Below are positions 9,299 to 22,460 of a DNA stretch of 64,000 bases, piece by piece (position 1 is the first letter of the stretch; every line of letters begins with the position of its first letter). The notes under the pieces are model-generated. The model saw nothing but the letters and a program-made list of their open reading frames with translations, did not search any database and was not told the origin of the DNA. The stretch is from Caulobacterales bacterium (GTDB lineage: Bacteria; Pseudomonadota; Alphaproteobacteria; Caulobacterales; Caulobacteraceae). A program made the position numbers and the translations under genes. The DNA is taken from the NCBI GenBank assembly GCA_019510435.1, contig JAEKKJ010000011.1:51252-115251 (forward strand). The letters run 5' to 3'.

Positions 9299-9729
9299 GT
9301 GCCATGGAAACCTGTCTGGACGTCCCCGAGGGCTTCGAGCGGCACGACCGCAAGAGCCCGCTCACCGCGCCCTGGGAGCCGATCTGGCGACGGTTCTCAG
9401 GCGACACCGTCGTGCTGGCGATCCGCGCCGCCGAGGCCCACTGCAACGGCCGCGGCTTCGTGCATGGCGGGCTGATCTCGGCGCTCAGCGACAACGCCAT
9501 GGGCCTGTCATGCGCGCGCAAGATGGGCGACCTCGCCAGCCTGGTGACAGTGAACCTCGCCGTCGACTTTCTGAGCTCGGCCAACATCGGCCAGTGGCTG
9601 GAGTTCGACACGGCGTTCATCCGCCCTGGCGGCACGCTGAGCTTCGCCCAGGCCTTCGTCACCGCCGACGGCCAGCCCTGTGCCCGGGCCAATGCGGTGT
9701 TCCGCGTGGTGCGCAAGGCGGCGGCGTGA
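9295..9729 (+). CDS. PaaI-family hotdog thioesterase
   Basis: The protein of about 144 residues has the single hotdog domain of PaaI-like acyl-CoA thioesterases, with the signature VHGGLISALSDNAMG holding the HGG motif and the catalytic Asp. GTG 9295 overlaps the ribH stop as GTGA; ATG 9304 is an alternative three codons on. The overlap implies cotranscription and control by the FMN riboswitch, although a biochemical link to flavin is not evident. The acyl-CoA substrate is unknown. Confidence 0.87.
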   Translation: MSAMETCLDVPEGFERHDRKSPLTAPWEPIWRRFSGDTVVLAIRAAEAHCNGRGFVHGGLISALSDNAMGLSCARKMGDLASLVTVNLAVDFLSSANIGQWLEFDTAFIRPGGTLSFAQAFVTADGQPCARANAVFRVVRKAAA

Positions 9730-9739
9730 GCTAGCCGTC

Positions 9740-9873
9740 GCGCCCCCTCCACCGCTTCGCGGTCCCCCTCCCCGAAGTGTTCCTTTCGGGGGAGGAACTT
9801 GGCCGCGGGCGCCAAGCTCCAGTTCCTCCCCCGCCCGCGGGGGAGGGGGACCACGAGATGGTGGAGGGGGCGC
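9740..9873. repeat. Family B palindromic repeat
   Basis: Outer arms GCGCCCCCTCCACC and GGTGGAGGGGGCGC are perfect inverted repeats. Inner GGTCCCCCTCCCC and GGGGAGGGGGACC arms pair inside them. The element fills the space between convergent stop codons at 9729 and 9889 and could terminate transcription from both sides. Only one copy was seen in this window. Confidence 0.8.
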
Positions 9874-9888
9874 TGACGCCGCGCGGCG

Positions 9889-11475
<1,587 letters not shown>

Positions 11476-11649
11476 GGCGGTCCAGGGCAGCGTGGAAGGT
11501 CCGGGCGATCGGGGTTTCCAGCGCGAGCCGCATTGGCCTGCTCCTTGTGACGAGACCCTGATCTAGGCGCCCGCCCGCTCTGGCGCAATCCGGACGCGGC
11601 GTGCGCGAGACCGATTGCCGCCAGCGGGCGACGACCGCATCTGCCGGCG

Positions 11650-12357
11650 ATGACCCTGACCGACACTCTCGCGTCCCTCGACTGGACCCGCCTGGCCGCC
11701 GACCTGGACACCCACGGCTGCGCGGTGATCCCCCGCCTGCTCGACCCGGAGGCCTGCGCGGCGGTCGCCGCCGGTTACGACCAGCCGGGTCTCTTCCGCT
11801 CCACGGTGGTGATGGCGCGCCACGGGTTCGGCCGCGGCGAGTACCGCTACTTCGCCCATCCCCTCCCCGACCTGGTCGCCCAACTGCGGACCGGCCTCTA
11901 TCCGCCGCTCGCCGCCGTCGCCAACCGCTGGGCCGAGGCCCTGGGGGAGCCCCTGCGCTTCCCGCCCAGTCACGCGGCGTTCCGCGCCCGCTGCCACGCC
12001 GCTGGCCAGACGCGGCCGACGCCCCTGCTGCTGCGCTACGGTCCGGGCGACTACAACTGCCTGCACCAGGACCTCTACGGGGAGCACGTCTTCCCGCTGC
12101 AGGTGGCGATCCTGCTCTCCGAGCCTGGCCGCGACTTCGAAGGCGGCGAGTTCGTGCTGACCGAGCAGCGGCCGCGCATGCAGTCGCGGGCCGAGGTGGT
12201 CCCCCTGCGCCAGGGCGATGCGGTGGTCTTCCCGGTGCATCACCGCCCCGTGCAGGGCGGCCGCGGCGTCTACCGCGTCAACCTGCGCCACGGCGTCAGC
12301 CGCCTGCGGTCCGGGCGCCGCCACACCCTGGGGATCATCTTCCACGACGCGGCCTGA
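11650..12357 (+). CDS. 2-oxoglutarate/Fe(II)-dependent oxygenase
   Basis: The 235-residue protein carries the double-stranded beta-helix iron site: His139-x-Asp141 (LHQDLYGEH) and a distal His near 214 followed by Arg223/224 (HGVSRLRSGRRHTLGI) for 2-oxoglutarate binding. The pattern resembles prolyl-4-hydroxylase-like proteins sometimes encoded near DNA alkylation repair genes, but no ada or alk gene is present. The substrate is unknown. It stands alone, between the divergent ABC-F gene and a TetR regulator. Confidence 0.85.
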   Translation: MTLTDTLASLDWTRLAADLDTHGCAVIPRLLDPEACAAVAAGYDQPGLFRSTVVMARHGFGRGEYRYFAHPLPDLVAQLRTGLYPPLAAVANRWAEALGEPLRFPPSHAAFRARCHAAGQTRPTPLLLRYGPGDYNCLHQDLYGEHVFPLQVAILLSEPGRDFEGGEFVLTEQRPRMQSRAEVVPLRQGDAVVFPVHHRPVQGGRGVYRVNLRHGVSRLRSGRRHTLGIIFHDAA

Positions 12358-12433
12358 AGCACGCCACATTTCAAATTAGTTAGACTCACACAAAACTATT
12401 GCGAACACCGTTTTTCATGTTAGTACGGCTTTC

Positions 12434-13045
12434 ATGAAAAACGACGCCGACACCAAGCGCCCCTATCGCCAGACCACCCGGGCCGCTGCGTCGGAAGCCA
12501 CGGCGGCGCGCATCGTCCAGGCCTTCCGCGGCCGCCTGCAGACCCTGTGGTTCGACGAGATCCGGCTCGAGGACGTGGCTCGGGAAGCCGACGTGACGGT
12601 CCAGACGGTGATCCGTCGCTTCGGCGGCAAGGAGGGATTGCTGGACGCCACAGTCGACGTCCTGGCGCGGGAGATCATGGAGCTGCGCCGGACGGCGCCC
12701 GGTGATCCGGCGGCCGCGGTGCGTGCGCTGGTGGACGACTACGAGGTCTCCGGTGACCTGGTGATGCGGGTGCTGGCCCAGGAGGAGCGCTACCCGACCC
12801 TGCGGCGGGTCACCAAGATCGGCCGCGCCGGGCACCGGGACTGGCTGGCGGAGACCTTCGCGCGCTGGCTCGAAACCCTTTCGCCGACGGCCGCCCAGCG
12901 CCGGCTCGACGCGCTGGTCGCCGCCACCGACGTCTATCTCTGGAAGCTGGTGCGCCGGGACATGCAGCGCCCGGTCGACGACTACGCCGCACTCGTGGAG
13001 CGCTTCGTCCACGCCGCCCTGACGAGCGCTGACGACACCCGCTGA
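12434..13045 (+). CDS. TetR-family transcriptional regulator
   Basis: The 203-residue protein starts with a TetR helix-turn-helix (about residues 14-62, LEDVAREADVTVQTVIRRFGGKEGL) and continues into a helical ligand-binding domain. It lies 68 bp upstream of a glycosyltransferase on the same strand, which is its likely partner. The gap before it (12358-12433) is strikingly AT-rich for this genome and probably holds its promoter. The gene is likely autoregulated, as is usual for TetR proteins, but no operator was assigned. Confidence 0.88.
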   Translation: MKNDADTKRPYRQTTRAAASEATAARIVQAFRGRLQTLWFDEIRLEDVAREADVTVQTVIRRFGGKEGLLDATVDVLAREIMELRRTAPGDPAAAVRALVDDYEVSGDLVMRVLAQEERYPTLRRVTKIGRAGHRDWLAETFARWLETLSPTAAQRRLDALVAATDVYLWKLVRRDMQRPVDDYAALVERFVHAALTSADDTR

Positions 13046-13113
13046 AGGCCGCCTAAGGCCAACCCCCTCTCGTACGCGTACCTTCCTGCAACGCTTTCCG
13101 ACGGACCAACCCG

Positions 13114-14415
13114 ATGACCGAGACCCCGAAGTCCTTCCTGTTCGCCCTGTGGGAGGGCGGTGGCACTGTCGCTCCCGCCCTGACCGCAGCGCGCAAGCTG
13201 GTGCAGCGCGGCCATCGCGTCCGCGCCCTGGGCGACGCCTGCAACCGCGCCGAGGCCGAGGCCGCGGGCGCGGAGTTCCTGCCCTGGACCCGCGCCCCCA
13301 GCCGTCCAGACCGGACACCGGCCACCGATCCGGTCCGCGACTGGCAGTACGAAGGGCCTGCGGGCCTGGTTCAGGTGATCACCGAGGTCTGGACCGCCCC
13401 CGCCCTTGCCTATGCGCGGGACGTCATGGCGGAGCTGCGCTGCGAGCCGGCCGACCTGGTGGTCACCAGCGGGTTCCTGTTCGGCGTCGCCGCCGGCTGC
13501 GAGGCCGCCGGCCAGCCATTCTGCATCCTGCAGCCCAACATCAACCTCTTCCCGACGCCCGGTGTGCCACCCATGGGCCTGGGCCTGCCGCCCGCCCGGA
13601 CCGAGGCGGAGCGCGCCGAGCACGCGGCGATCGGCGAACAGGTGACGGGCCTGTTCGACAGCGGCCTGCCCGCCCTCAACACCGCGCGCCTGGCCCTGGG
13701 CCTTGCGCCGCTCGCCCATCTCGTCGACCAGACCCAGGCGGCCGCCGCCACGCTGCTCGCGACGGCCCGCGCTTTCGACTTCACGCCCGCGGCCCTGCCG
13801 CCGGGCCTGCACTACATCGGTCCTCAGCTGGACGAGCCCGCCTGGGCCGCGGCGCCGTTCGCCTTGCCGTGGGAGGCCGAAGACGAGCGGCCTCTGATCG
13901 TGGTGGGCTTCTCCACCACCTTCCAGAACCACGCCGCCGTGCTGCAGCGGGTGCTGGACGCGGCCGCGGAACTGCCGGTCCGGGTGCTCGTGACGCTGGG
14001 CGGCAGCATCCCTGCCGGCGACCTGCAACCCCCGGCCAATGCGCGCCTCGTCGAGAGCGCCCCGCATGACGCCGTCATGGGCAAGGCGGCGGTCGTGGTG
14101 ACGCACGGCGGCCACGGCACCGTCACCCGCGCCCTGGTCCACCGGCGCCCGCTGCTGGTGATCCCGCATGGTCGCGACCAGGCCGACAACGCCGTCCGCG
14201 TCACCGAGCGCGGCGCAGGGCTCTCGCTACCGCCCGGCGCGACGACGGAGGAGATCCGCAAGGCCCTGAAGCGGCTCCTGCGGGAACCCGGCTTCCGGGC
14301 CGCCGCGGTGCGGCTGGGCGAGGCGGTGAGCTACGAGGCGCGCCAGTCGCCGGTCGTCGAGGTCCTGGAGGGTCTGGCCTCGGCCCAGGCCCAGCCGGCC
14401 CTCGACGCGGCCTGA
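13114..14415 (+). CDS. GT1-family glycosyltransferase (MGT/UGT-like)
   Basis: The 433-residue protein has a GT-B fold. The N-terminal domain opens with FALWEGGGTVAPALTAARKL, and the C-terminal domain carries the donor-binding signature THGGHGTVTRAL (from about residue 330) followed by PLLVIPHGRDQADNA. This matches macrolide and UDP-glycosyltransferases that decorate small lipophilic acceptors such as antibiotics, flavonoids or sterols. With an adjacent TetR gene, an inducible detoxification role is plausible but unproven. Donor sugar and acceptor are unknown. Confidence 0.87.
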   Translation: MTETPKSFLFALWEGGGTVAPALTAARKLVQRGHRVRALGDACNRAEAEAAGAEFLPWTRAPSRPDRTPATDPVRDWQYEGPAGLVQVITEVWTAPALAYARDVMAELRCEPADLVVTSGFLFGVAAGCEAAGQPFCILQPNINLFPTPGVPPMGLGLPPARTEAERAEHAAIGEQVTGLFDSGLPALNTARLALGLAPLAHLVDQTQAAAATLLATARAFDFTPAALPPGLHYIGPQLDEPAWAAAPFALPWEAEDERPLIVVGFSTTFQNHAAVLQRVLDAAAELPVRVLVTLGGSIPAGDLQPPANARLVESAPHDAVMGKAAVVVTHGGHGTVTRALVHRRPLLVIPHGRDQADNAVRVTERGAGLSLPPGATTEEIRKALKRLLREPGFRAAAVRLGEAVSYEARQSPVVEVLEGLASAQAQPALDAA

Positions 14416-14528
14416 CGAGGACCGCCCGCCCGCGGCTGGCTGCTGGCGGCTTTCGGACATGTGTTGGCATCGCCACATTGGCCCGCGGCGCGCGCCGCAT
14501 GATCTTCTCCGCAAGCAAGGAGGACATC

Positions 14529-14999
14529 ATGTCGTTCGTCGTCACCGGGCTCCCCAGCGAGCCGTTCCAGCACCTGTTCGGCCTCTCGGACGAGGCGCTC
14601 GCCGGCCTCGGCGTCGTCCGCAAGACGGTCGATGCGCCGGTGGGCTTCCCCTGCCGCATCACCCTCGAGGACGCCCCCGTCGGCGAGACGGTGCTGCTGC
14701 TCAACTACGAGCACCAGCCGGCCGAGACGCCCTACCGCTCGCGCCATGCGATCTTCGTGCGCGAGGGCCGGCATGAGTCCGCGCGCTATGTGGACGAGGC
14801 GCCGCCGGCGCTGGCGGCGCGCAGGTACATCTCGCTGCGCGCCTTCGACGGTCAGGGCAACATCGTCGGCTCCGACGTGGCGCCCGGAACGGACCTGCCG
14901 CCGGCGATCGAGAAGCTGCTCGCCCTGCCGGACACGGCCTACATCCACGCCCACAACGCCGGCCACGGCTGCTACGCCGCGCGCATCGACCGGGCCTGA
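14529..14999 (+). CDS. DUF1203 family protein
   Basis: The 156-residue cytosolic protein matches the conserved DUF1203 pattern: CRITLEDAPVGETVLLLNYEH, then SRHAIFVREG, and AHNAGHGCYAARI near the C-terminus. The function of this family is unknown. ATG 14529 follows AGGAGG by a normal distance, so the start is clear. It stands alone downstream of the glycosyltransferase. Confidence 0.8.
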   Translation: MSFVVTGLPSEPFQHLFGLSDEALAGLGVVRKTVDAPVGFPCRITLEDAPVGETVLLLNYEHQPAETPYRSRHAIFVREGRHESARYVDEAPPALAARRYISLRAFDGQGNIVGSDVAPGTDLPPAIEKLLALPDTAYIHAHNAGHGCYAARIDRA

Positions 15000-15094
15000 G
15001 GCTGCGTCGGTCGAACTGACGGTTTGGTGATCGCGCGAAACCAAAGCGGTCCGAGGGAATTTCGCCGGGCGGTCAAACGCTTGGAGAGACGATC

Positions 15095-15451
15095 TTGGAC
15101 CGCCGACCGCTTCTGGGGGCGCTTGTTCTGGGGGCGCTCGCGATCACCGCCGCCTCGAGCGCGCTGCCGGCCGCAGCCCAGACCTGGCCCGCCGGTGCGG
15201 TGACCACCCCCACCTTCGCCCAGCCCCGCTCGACGCTCAGCGTCCCGCTGGAGGCGCCGGTGTGGCGGGCCCCGTCCGCCGCCGTGACGGCCTGGACCGC
15301 GCCAGCCCCACAAGCGCCCGCGCTGAAGCCCGCGCCCGACGCGCCCGCGGCCGCCCTTCCCAAGGTGAAGATCCCGGCCAAGGCGGCCTGGTCCGACGAC
15401 CAGGGCGTGCGGCTGCATTACGCCGAGGTGGTCTACAAGCAGCGGTTCTAG
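15095..15451 (+). CDS. Small secreted Ala/Pro-rich protein
   Basis: The 118-residue protein has a clear Sec signal peptide (Arg-Arg, then LLGALVLGALAITAAS, cleavage after AAAQ near residue 29), followed by a Pro/Ala-rich stretch and a short C-terminal segment WSDDQGVRLHYAEVVYKQRF. The start is TTG 15095 preceded by GGAGAG. No domain was recognised. It is probably periplasmic or surface-exposed. Confidence 0.6.
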   Translation: MDRRPLLGALVLGALAITAASSALPAAAQTWPAGAVTTPTFAQPRSTLSVPLEAPVWRAPSAAVTAWTAPAPQAPALKPAPDAPAAALPKVKIPAKAAWSDDQGVRLHYAEVVYKQRF

Positions 15452-15531
15452 GGCGAGCGCCCGCCCTCGCCGCTTGAGCCCCCGTCCCAGTCAGGCTCTA
15501 ACGGAGCGGGGACCGGTTGGAGCACGTATCG

Positions 15532-17529
15532 ATGACGGCGGCGGTGGCGGCGGAGGGCTCGGCCCGACGGGTGGAGCTCACGGTCCGGGGCGTGATCCTG
15601 GGCATATTGATCACCCTCGTGTTCACGGCCGCCAACGTCTACCTGGGCCTGAAGGTGGCCCTGACCTTCGCCACCTCGATCCCCGCCGCGGTGATCTCCA
15701 TGGCGGTGCTACGGATCTTCGTGCGCAACTCGACGATCTGGGAAAACAACATCGTCCAGACCGTGGCTTCGGCGGCCGGCGCCATGGCCTCGGTGGTGTT
15801 CGTGCTGCCCGGCCTGGTGATCATCGGCGCCTGGGACCACTTCCCGTTCTGGCTGACCTTCGGCGTATGCGCCGCCGGTGGCGTGCTGGGGGTGATGTAC
15901 ACGATCCCGCTGCGCCGGGCGCTGGTGACCCAGTCACCCCTGCCCTACCCGGAAGGCGTGGCGGCGGCCAAGGTGCTGGAGGTCGGCTCCGGCGCCGAGG
16001 GCGACACGCTTGAGGCCGAGGCCGACAGCCGCCTGGGCTTCGCCGCCATCTGCATCGGTTCGGCGGCGGGCGCCGGCTATGCCCTGCTGACCAAGCTGCG
16101 GATCTTCTCCGAGGAGGTCTCGGCCTATGTGCGCACCGGCAACGGCGGCGCCACGGGGCTCGGGGCCTCGATGTCGCTGGCGCTGTTCGGCGCCGGGCAC
16201 CTGATGGGCGTGGCGGTGGGGGCGGCCATGGCGGTGGGCCTGGTCATCGCCTGGGCGGTCGCGGTTCCTGTGCTCACCGCCATGGCGCCGTCGCCGGACG
16301 CGACCACCTCGATCTCGGACTTCGCCCAGGGGATCTGGAGCCACCAGGTGCGCTTCATCGGCGCGGGGGCGATCGGCGTCTCGGCTATCTGGACGCTGGC
16401 CAAGCTGGCCCAGCCGCTGTGGACCGGCATCGGCGCGGCCATCGCGGCCCAGCGCGCCCGCGGCGCGGACGCGCCGGCCCTGGGCCGCACCGAGCAGGAC
16501 ATCCCCATCAGCGCAATGGCGGTGATCTCGCTTGCCTGCCTGGTGCCGATCGCCGTGGTGCTGGCGGTCTTCCTGGCCGGCGGCCCGCTGGCGGGCCTGG
16601 CGGTCCCGCTCCTGGTGGCGGCCGTCCTCTACATCGCGGTGGCCGGCTTCGCGGTGGCGGCGGTCTGCGGCTACATGGCCGGGCTGATCGGCTCGTCCAA
16701 CAGCCCCGTCAGCGGCATGGCGATCCTGTCGGTGCTGGGGGCGGCCCTGATCGTGGCCGCCATCGGCCTGCCGATCTTGAAGGGCGGCGACGCCAAGCCG
16801 CTGATCGCCTTCGCCCTCCTGGTGACCGCGGTGCTGATCTCGGTGGCGGTCAGCGCCAACGACAACCTGCAGGACCTCAAGACCGGCCAGCTGGTGGACG
16901 CCACGCCCTGGCGCCAGCAGGTGGCGCTGGTGATCGGGGTGATCGCCGGATCGGTGATGATCCCGGTGATCCTGAACCTGCTGAACCGCTCCAACGGCTT
17001 CGCCGGCGCGAGCTCCCACGCCGTGGCCGGTTCCACCCCGCTGGCGGCCCCCCAGGCGACCCTGATCTCCACCATCGCCTCGGGGGTGATCGGCGGGAAG
17101 CTGGAGTGGGGCCTGATCGGCGTCGGCGCCCTGGTGGGCGCGGCCCTGGTGGTGGTGGACGAGGCGCTGCGCCGGACCAAGCGCTTCAGCCTGCCGCCCC
17201 TGGGCGCGGCCCTGGCGATCTACCTGCCCTCGTCCGTGACCGTGCCGGTGATCCTCGGCGCCTTCGCCGGCTGGGTCTACGACCGGCGGGTCGAGGACCG
17301 CCCCGATGGGGAGGCGGCCATGCGGCTGGGGGTGCTGATGGTGTCGGGCTATATCGTCGGCGACAGCCTGCTGAACGTCCTGCACGCCGGCCTGATCGCC
17401 GCGACCAACAAGCCCGCGCCGCTCGCCGTCGTCCCCGAGGGCGTTCCCTGGGCGTCACCTCTGGCGGCGATCAGCTACCTGGCCCTGGCGCTGGGGCTCT
17501 ACGCCTGGAGCGGGCGCAAGCGCGCCTAG
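15532..17529 (+). CDS. OPT family oligopeptide or metal-chelate transporter
   Basis: The 665-residue integral membrane protein has about 14-16 hydrophobic segments spread along its length and OPT landmarks such as TAANVYLGLKVALTFATSIP near the N-terminus and SANDNLQDLKTGQLV in the middle. OPT proteins import peptides or metal chelates using the proton gradient. ATG 15532 is preferred; a TTG at 15517 would add five residues. It converges with the L,D-transpeptidase gene with only 2 bp between the stops. Confidence 0.92.
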   Translation: MTAAVAAEGSARRVELTVRGVILGILITLVFTAANVYLGLKVALTFATSIPAAVISMAVLRIFVRNSTIWENNIVQTVASAAGAMASVVFVLPGLVIIGAWDHFPFWLTFGVCAAGGVLGVMYTIPLRRALVTQSPLPYPEGVAAAKVLEVGSGAEGDTLEAEADSRLGFAAICIGSAAGAGYALLTKLRIFSEEVSAYVRTGNGGATGLGASMSLALFGAGHLMGVAVGAAMAVGLVIAWAVAVPVLTAMAPSPDATTSISDFAQGIWSHQVRFIGAGAIGVSAIWTLAKLAQPLWTGIGAAIAAQRARGADAPALGRTEQDIPISAMAVISLACLVPIAVVLAVFLAGGPLAGLAVPLLVAAVLYIAVAGFAVAAVCGYMAGLIGSSNSPVSGMAILSVLGAALIVAAIGLPILKGGDAKPLIAFALLVTAVLISVAVSANDNLQDLKTGQLVDATPWRQQVALVIGVIAGSVMIPVILNLLNRSNGFAGASSHAVAGSTPLAAPQATLISTIASGVIGGKLEWGLIGVGALVGAALVVVDEALRRTKRFSLPPLGAALAIYLPSSVTVPVILGAFAGWVYDRRVEDRPDGEAAMRLGVLMVSGYIVGDSLLNVLHAGLIAATNKPAPLAVVPEGVPWASPLAAISYLALALGLYAWSGRKRA

Positions 17530-17531
17530 TC

Positions 17532-18947
17532 TCAGTCGGCCATGGCCCGGTCGGAGCGCTTCAGCGTCGCGATCAACGGCGCGTCGCGGCCGTAGACATC
17601 GCGCCGAGCCTCCAGCCCGTCGGGGCCGGGCGCGAGGGTGAGGTACAGCACATAGACCGGCACGGGCTTGGGCAGGTCGACGCGCACGTCGTCGCCCGGC
17701 GGCGGGTTGTCGGCGGCCGGGCCGACCAGGGCCCGCGTCAGGCGCATGGCGTGCTCCAGGCGGATGCAGCCGTGGCTGATGGTCCGCTGGGCGCGGGAGA
17801 ACGGCGACTTGTCCGGCGTGTCGTGCAGGTAGATGCCGAGGGTGTTGGGCAGCATCAGCTTGACCTGGCCCAGGATGTTGGTGGCGCCCGGCCGACGACG
17901 CATGCGCAGCTCCTGCGCGCCGGCGGCCACGGCGCTCCAGTCCACCTCCGCGGGATCCAGCACCCGCGCCTGGGGCGACCAGTCGGACAGCGCCTCCAGG
18001 TCCTGCCGCGCCAGGTAGCCCGGCCCTTCGCGCAGCACGTGCGGGGCGATCTCCTTGGCGACGATGTCGGGTGGGATGTTCCAGTAGGGGCGGAAGTCGG
18101 CGTAGCGGATCAGGCCGGTGAGGGTCGGCGTCTGGTTGTCGGCGCGACCGACGATGACGCGCATGCTGTCCACCGGCCGGCCGTCCTCGTAGAGCCACAG
18201 CCGCTGGGCGGCGGCGTCGACCAGGACGTAGCGCCGGCCCGGGTCGGCCGGCAGGGCGCGGGCGCGGGCCATGTTGGCGAGGATCAGGTCCTGTCGGGGC
18301 GACCCGCCCGGGTGGGCCGCGCGGTCGGCGGCCAGGGCGTCGCGCAGGGCCGCGTAGATGGGATGCATCCGCTGCAGCGCCGCCAGCTTGGCGGCGAGAC
18401 CGCCCGGGCCCGCCAGGGCGTCGAGCGCCTGGGCGGGAGTGATCGGCGGAAGCGGCACGGCCGGATCCCAGAACTGCGGCGCGGCGCTCGCCGGCGCGCG
18501 GTGCAGGTCGGCGAGGTAGTCGGAAACGGCGGTGGAGAGCGCCAGTTCGGCCTGGGCCAGCGCCGCGGGGTTGCCGCTCCGGGCGGCTGCGAGCTTGCGG
18601 CGCAGACCGCCCGCATCATAGGCGCCGCGGTCGAGGCCATCGCGATCGGCGGCGGCGACCAGGGCCGCAGCCGTCTCGGCCTCCGGACGCAGCCGCCGGC
18701 CGCTGACCCACAACGGCGCATAGGCCCGCGCCCGGTAGAAGCTGTTGACCGCGGTGGGCGCGTCGGGAGCGGCCTGCCGAAGGGCGGCCTCCAGCGGGCG
18801 GGCGGCCCAGGCGGCGGCCGGCGGCCCGCTCAGCGGATGGACGGGCGCGCCGAGGGCGCCGGCCAGGACCGCGGCCCCGGCCAGCGCGCCAAGCCAGCCG
18901 GCCGAGGGGCTCCCGGCCGGCTGTGGCGTACGGTCCGCAGCGCTCAG
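17532..18947 (-). CDS. L,D-transpeptidase (YkuD/YcbB-like) with probable CTG start
   Basis: L,D-transpeptidases form 3-3 peptidoglycan cross-links or anchor proteins to the wall. The catalytic motif SHGCIRLEH contains Cys394 (numbered from CTG), with the upstream HDTP His. Canonical starts begin only at TTG 18713, but the frame is open and family-like well before it: a membrane or signal segment (GWLGALAGAAVLAGALG) and SFYRARAYAPLW, which leads directly into the recognised domain. No ATG, GTG or TTG exists in that stretch. A CTG at 18947 overlaps the upstream stop as CTGA, which suggests coupled initiation. A frameshift or sequencing error is the alternative. Confidence 0.8.
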   Translation of the reverse strand: MSAADRTPQPAGSPSAGWLGALAGAAVLAGALGAPVHPLSGPPAAAWAARPLEAALRQAAPDAPTAVNSFYRARAYAPLWVSGRRLRPEAETAAALVAAADRDGLDRGAYDAGGLRRKLAAARSGNPAALAQAELALSTAVSDYLADLHRAPASAAPQFWDPAVPLPPITPAQALDALAGPGGLAAKLAALQRMHPIYAALRDALAADRAAHPGGSPRQDLILANMARARALPADPGRRYVLVDAAAQRLWLYEDGRPVDSMRVIVGRADNQTPTLTGLIRYADFRPYWNIPPDIVAKEIAPHVLREGPGYLARQDLEALSDWSPQARVLDPAEVDWSAVAAGAQELRMRRRPGATNILGQVKLMLPNTLGIYLHDTPDKSPFSRAQRTISHGCIRLEHAMRLTRALVGPAADNPPPGDDVRVDLPKPVPVYVLYLTLAPGPDGLEARRDVYGRDAPLIATLKRSDRAMAD

Positions 18948-19297
18948 CCGCGTTCGCCCGCGCGATCTGTCGCCGAGCCGCCGGTGGTCGACGACGTGTT
19001 GCTGCCGTAGGCGCCGGCGCTGGAGGCCGTGCCATTGACGCTGGTCGAGCCGTTGGCGCCGTAGCTGCCGGAGCCGCTGCCGCTAGAGCCGTAGTTGCTG
19101 GAGCTGGAGGACGTGCCCTGGTCGTTGTTCATGCTCGAGCCGCTGGTGGTGGTCGAACCGTTGTTCATGCTCGAGCTGCTGGTGCTCGGGCTGGAGCTGG
19201 TGGAGCCGGAGCTGGTGCTGCCGGAGGACTGGGCGACAGCCACGCCGGCGATCGCCAGGGCGCCGACAGCGCCGATCAGAAAGACCTTCTTGTCCAT
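18944..19297 (-). CDS. Secreted Ser/Gly/Thr/Asn-rich low-complexity protein
   Basis: The 117-residue protein begins with a signal peptide (MDKKVFLIGAVGALAIAGVAVAQ, cleaved near residue 22) and then consists almost only of Ser, Gly, Thr and Asn, with imperfect SSGSTSS and SSMNNGST repeats. Such sequences are disordered and typical of surface or periplasmic linkers. Its stop overlaps the probable start of the L,D-transpeptidase, so they are likely one transcript; the Ser-rich chain could be a wall-associated partner. That link is inferred from context. Confidence 0.7.
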   Translation of the reverse strand: MDKKVFLIGAVGALAIAGVAVAQSSGSTSSGSTSSSPSTSSSSMNNGSTTTSGSSMNNDQGTSSSSSNYGSSGSGSGSYGANGSTSVNGTASSAGAYGSNTSSTTGGSATDRAGERG

Positions 19298-19450
19298 GAA
19301 CTATCTCCTTGCGTCCCCGGAAGGAGGGACGTGGGACAACCGGGCCGGCCGGACGGACGTTCCCCGGACCATCATGGGCTAAACGGCCTTGGCCGCCTGC
19401 TGACAGCGTCATGTCAGCAGCCCTCGCGCACGCGATGCCGCAGGCCCTTT

Positions 19451-19465
19451 GTTCCACCTATGTTC
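19451..19465. promoter_or_regulatory. LexA (SOS) box of uvrA
   Basis: GTTC-CACCTAT-GTTC matches exactly the alphaproteobacterial LexA site GTTC-N7-GTTC. It lies 86 bp upstream of the uvrA start codon. SOS control of uvrA is general in this class, so motif and context agree. Confidence 0.85.
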
Positions 19466-19551
19466 CTGTGTTAACAGGGAGTCGCGTTACCTACATTAGG
19501 CGGTCTCGCCGGCGGACCTCCGCGGGCGATTGGGTGTTTTCCGAAAGCAGC

Positions 19552-22455
<2,904 letters not shown>

Positions 22456-22460
22456 GGAAA

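Noticed and set aside
11563..12369. Long minus-strand open frame opposite the 2OG oxygenase gene
   Set aside because: It is a shadow of a real gene on the other strand, with Arg/Gly/Ala-biased composition and no motif. Such frames are common in this GC-rich sequence.
13066..13076. GTACGCGTAC palindrome upstream of the glycosyltransferase as a TetR operator
   Set aside because: It is short and occurs once in the inspected region, and such GC-rich palindromes arise by chance here.
16419..19010. 863-codon plus-strand open frame over the OPT and transpeptidase genes
   Set aside because: It runs out of frame through one real gene and antisense through another; low-complexity Arg/Gly composition.
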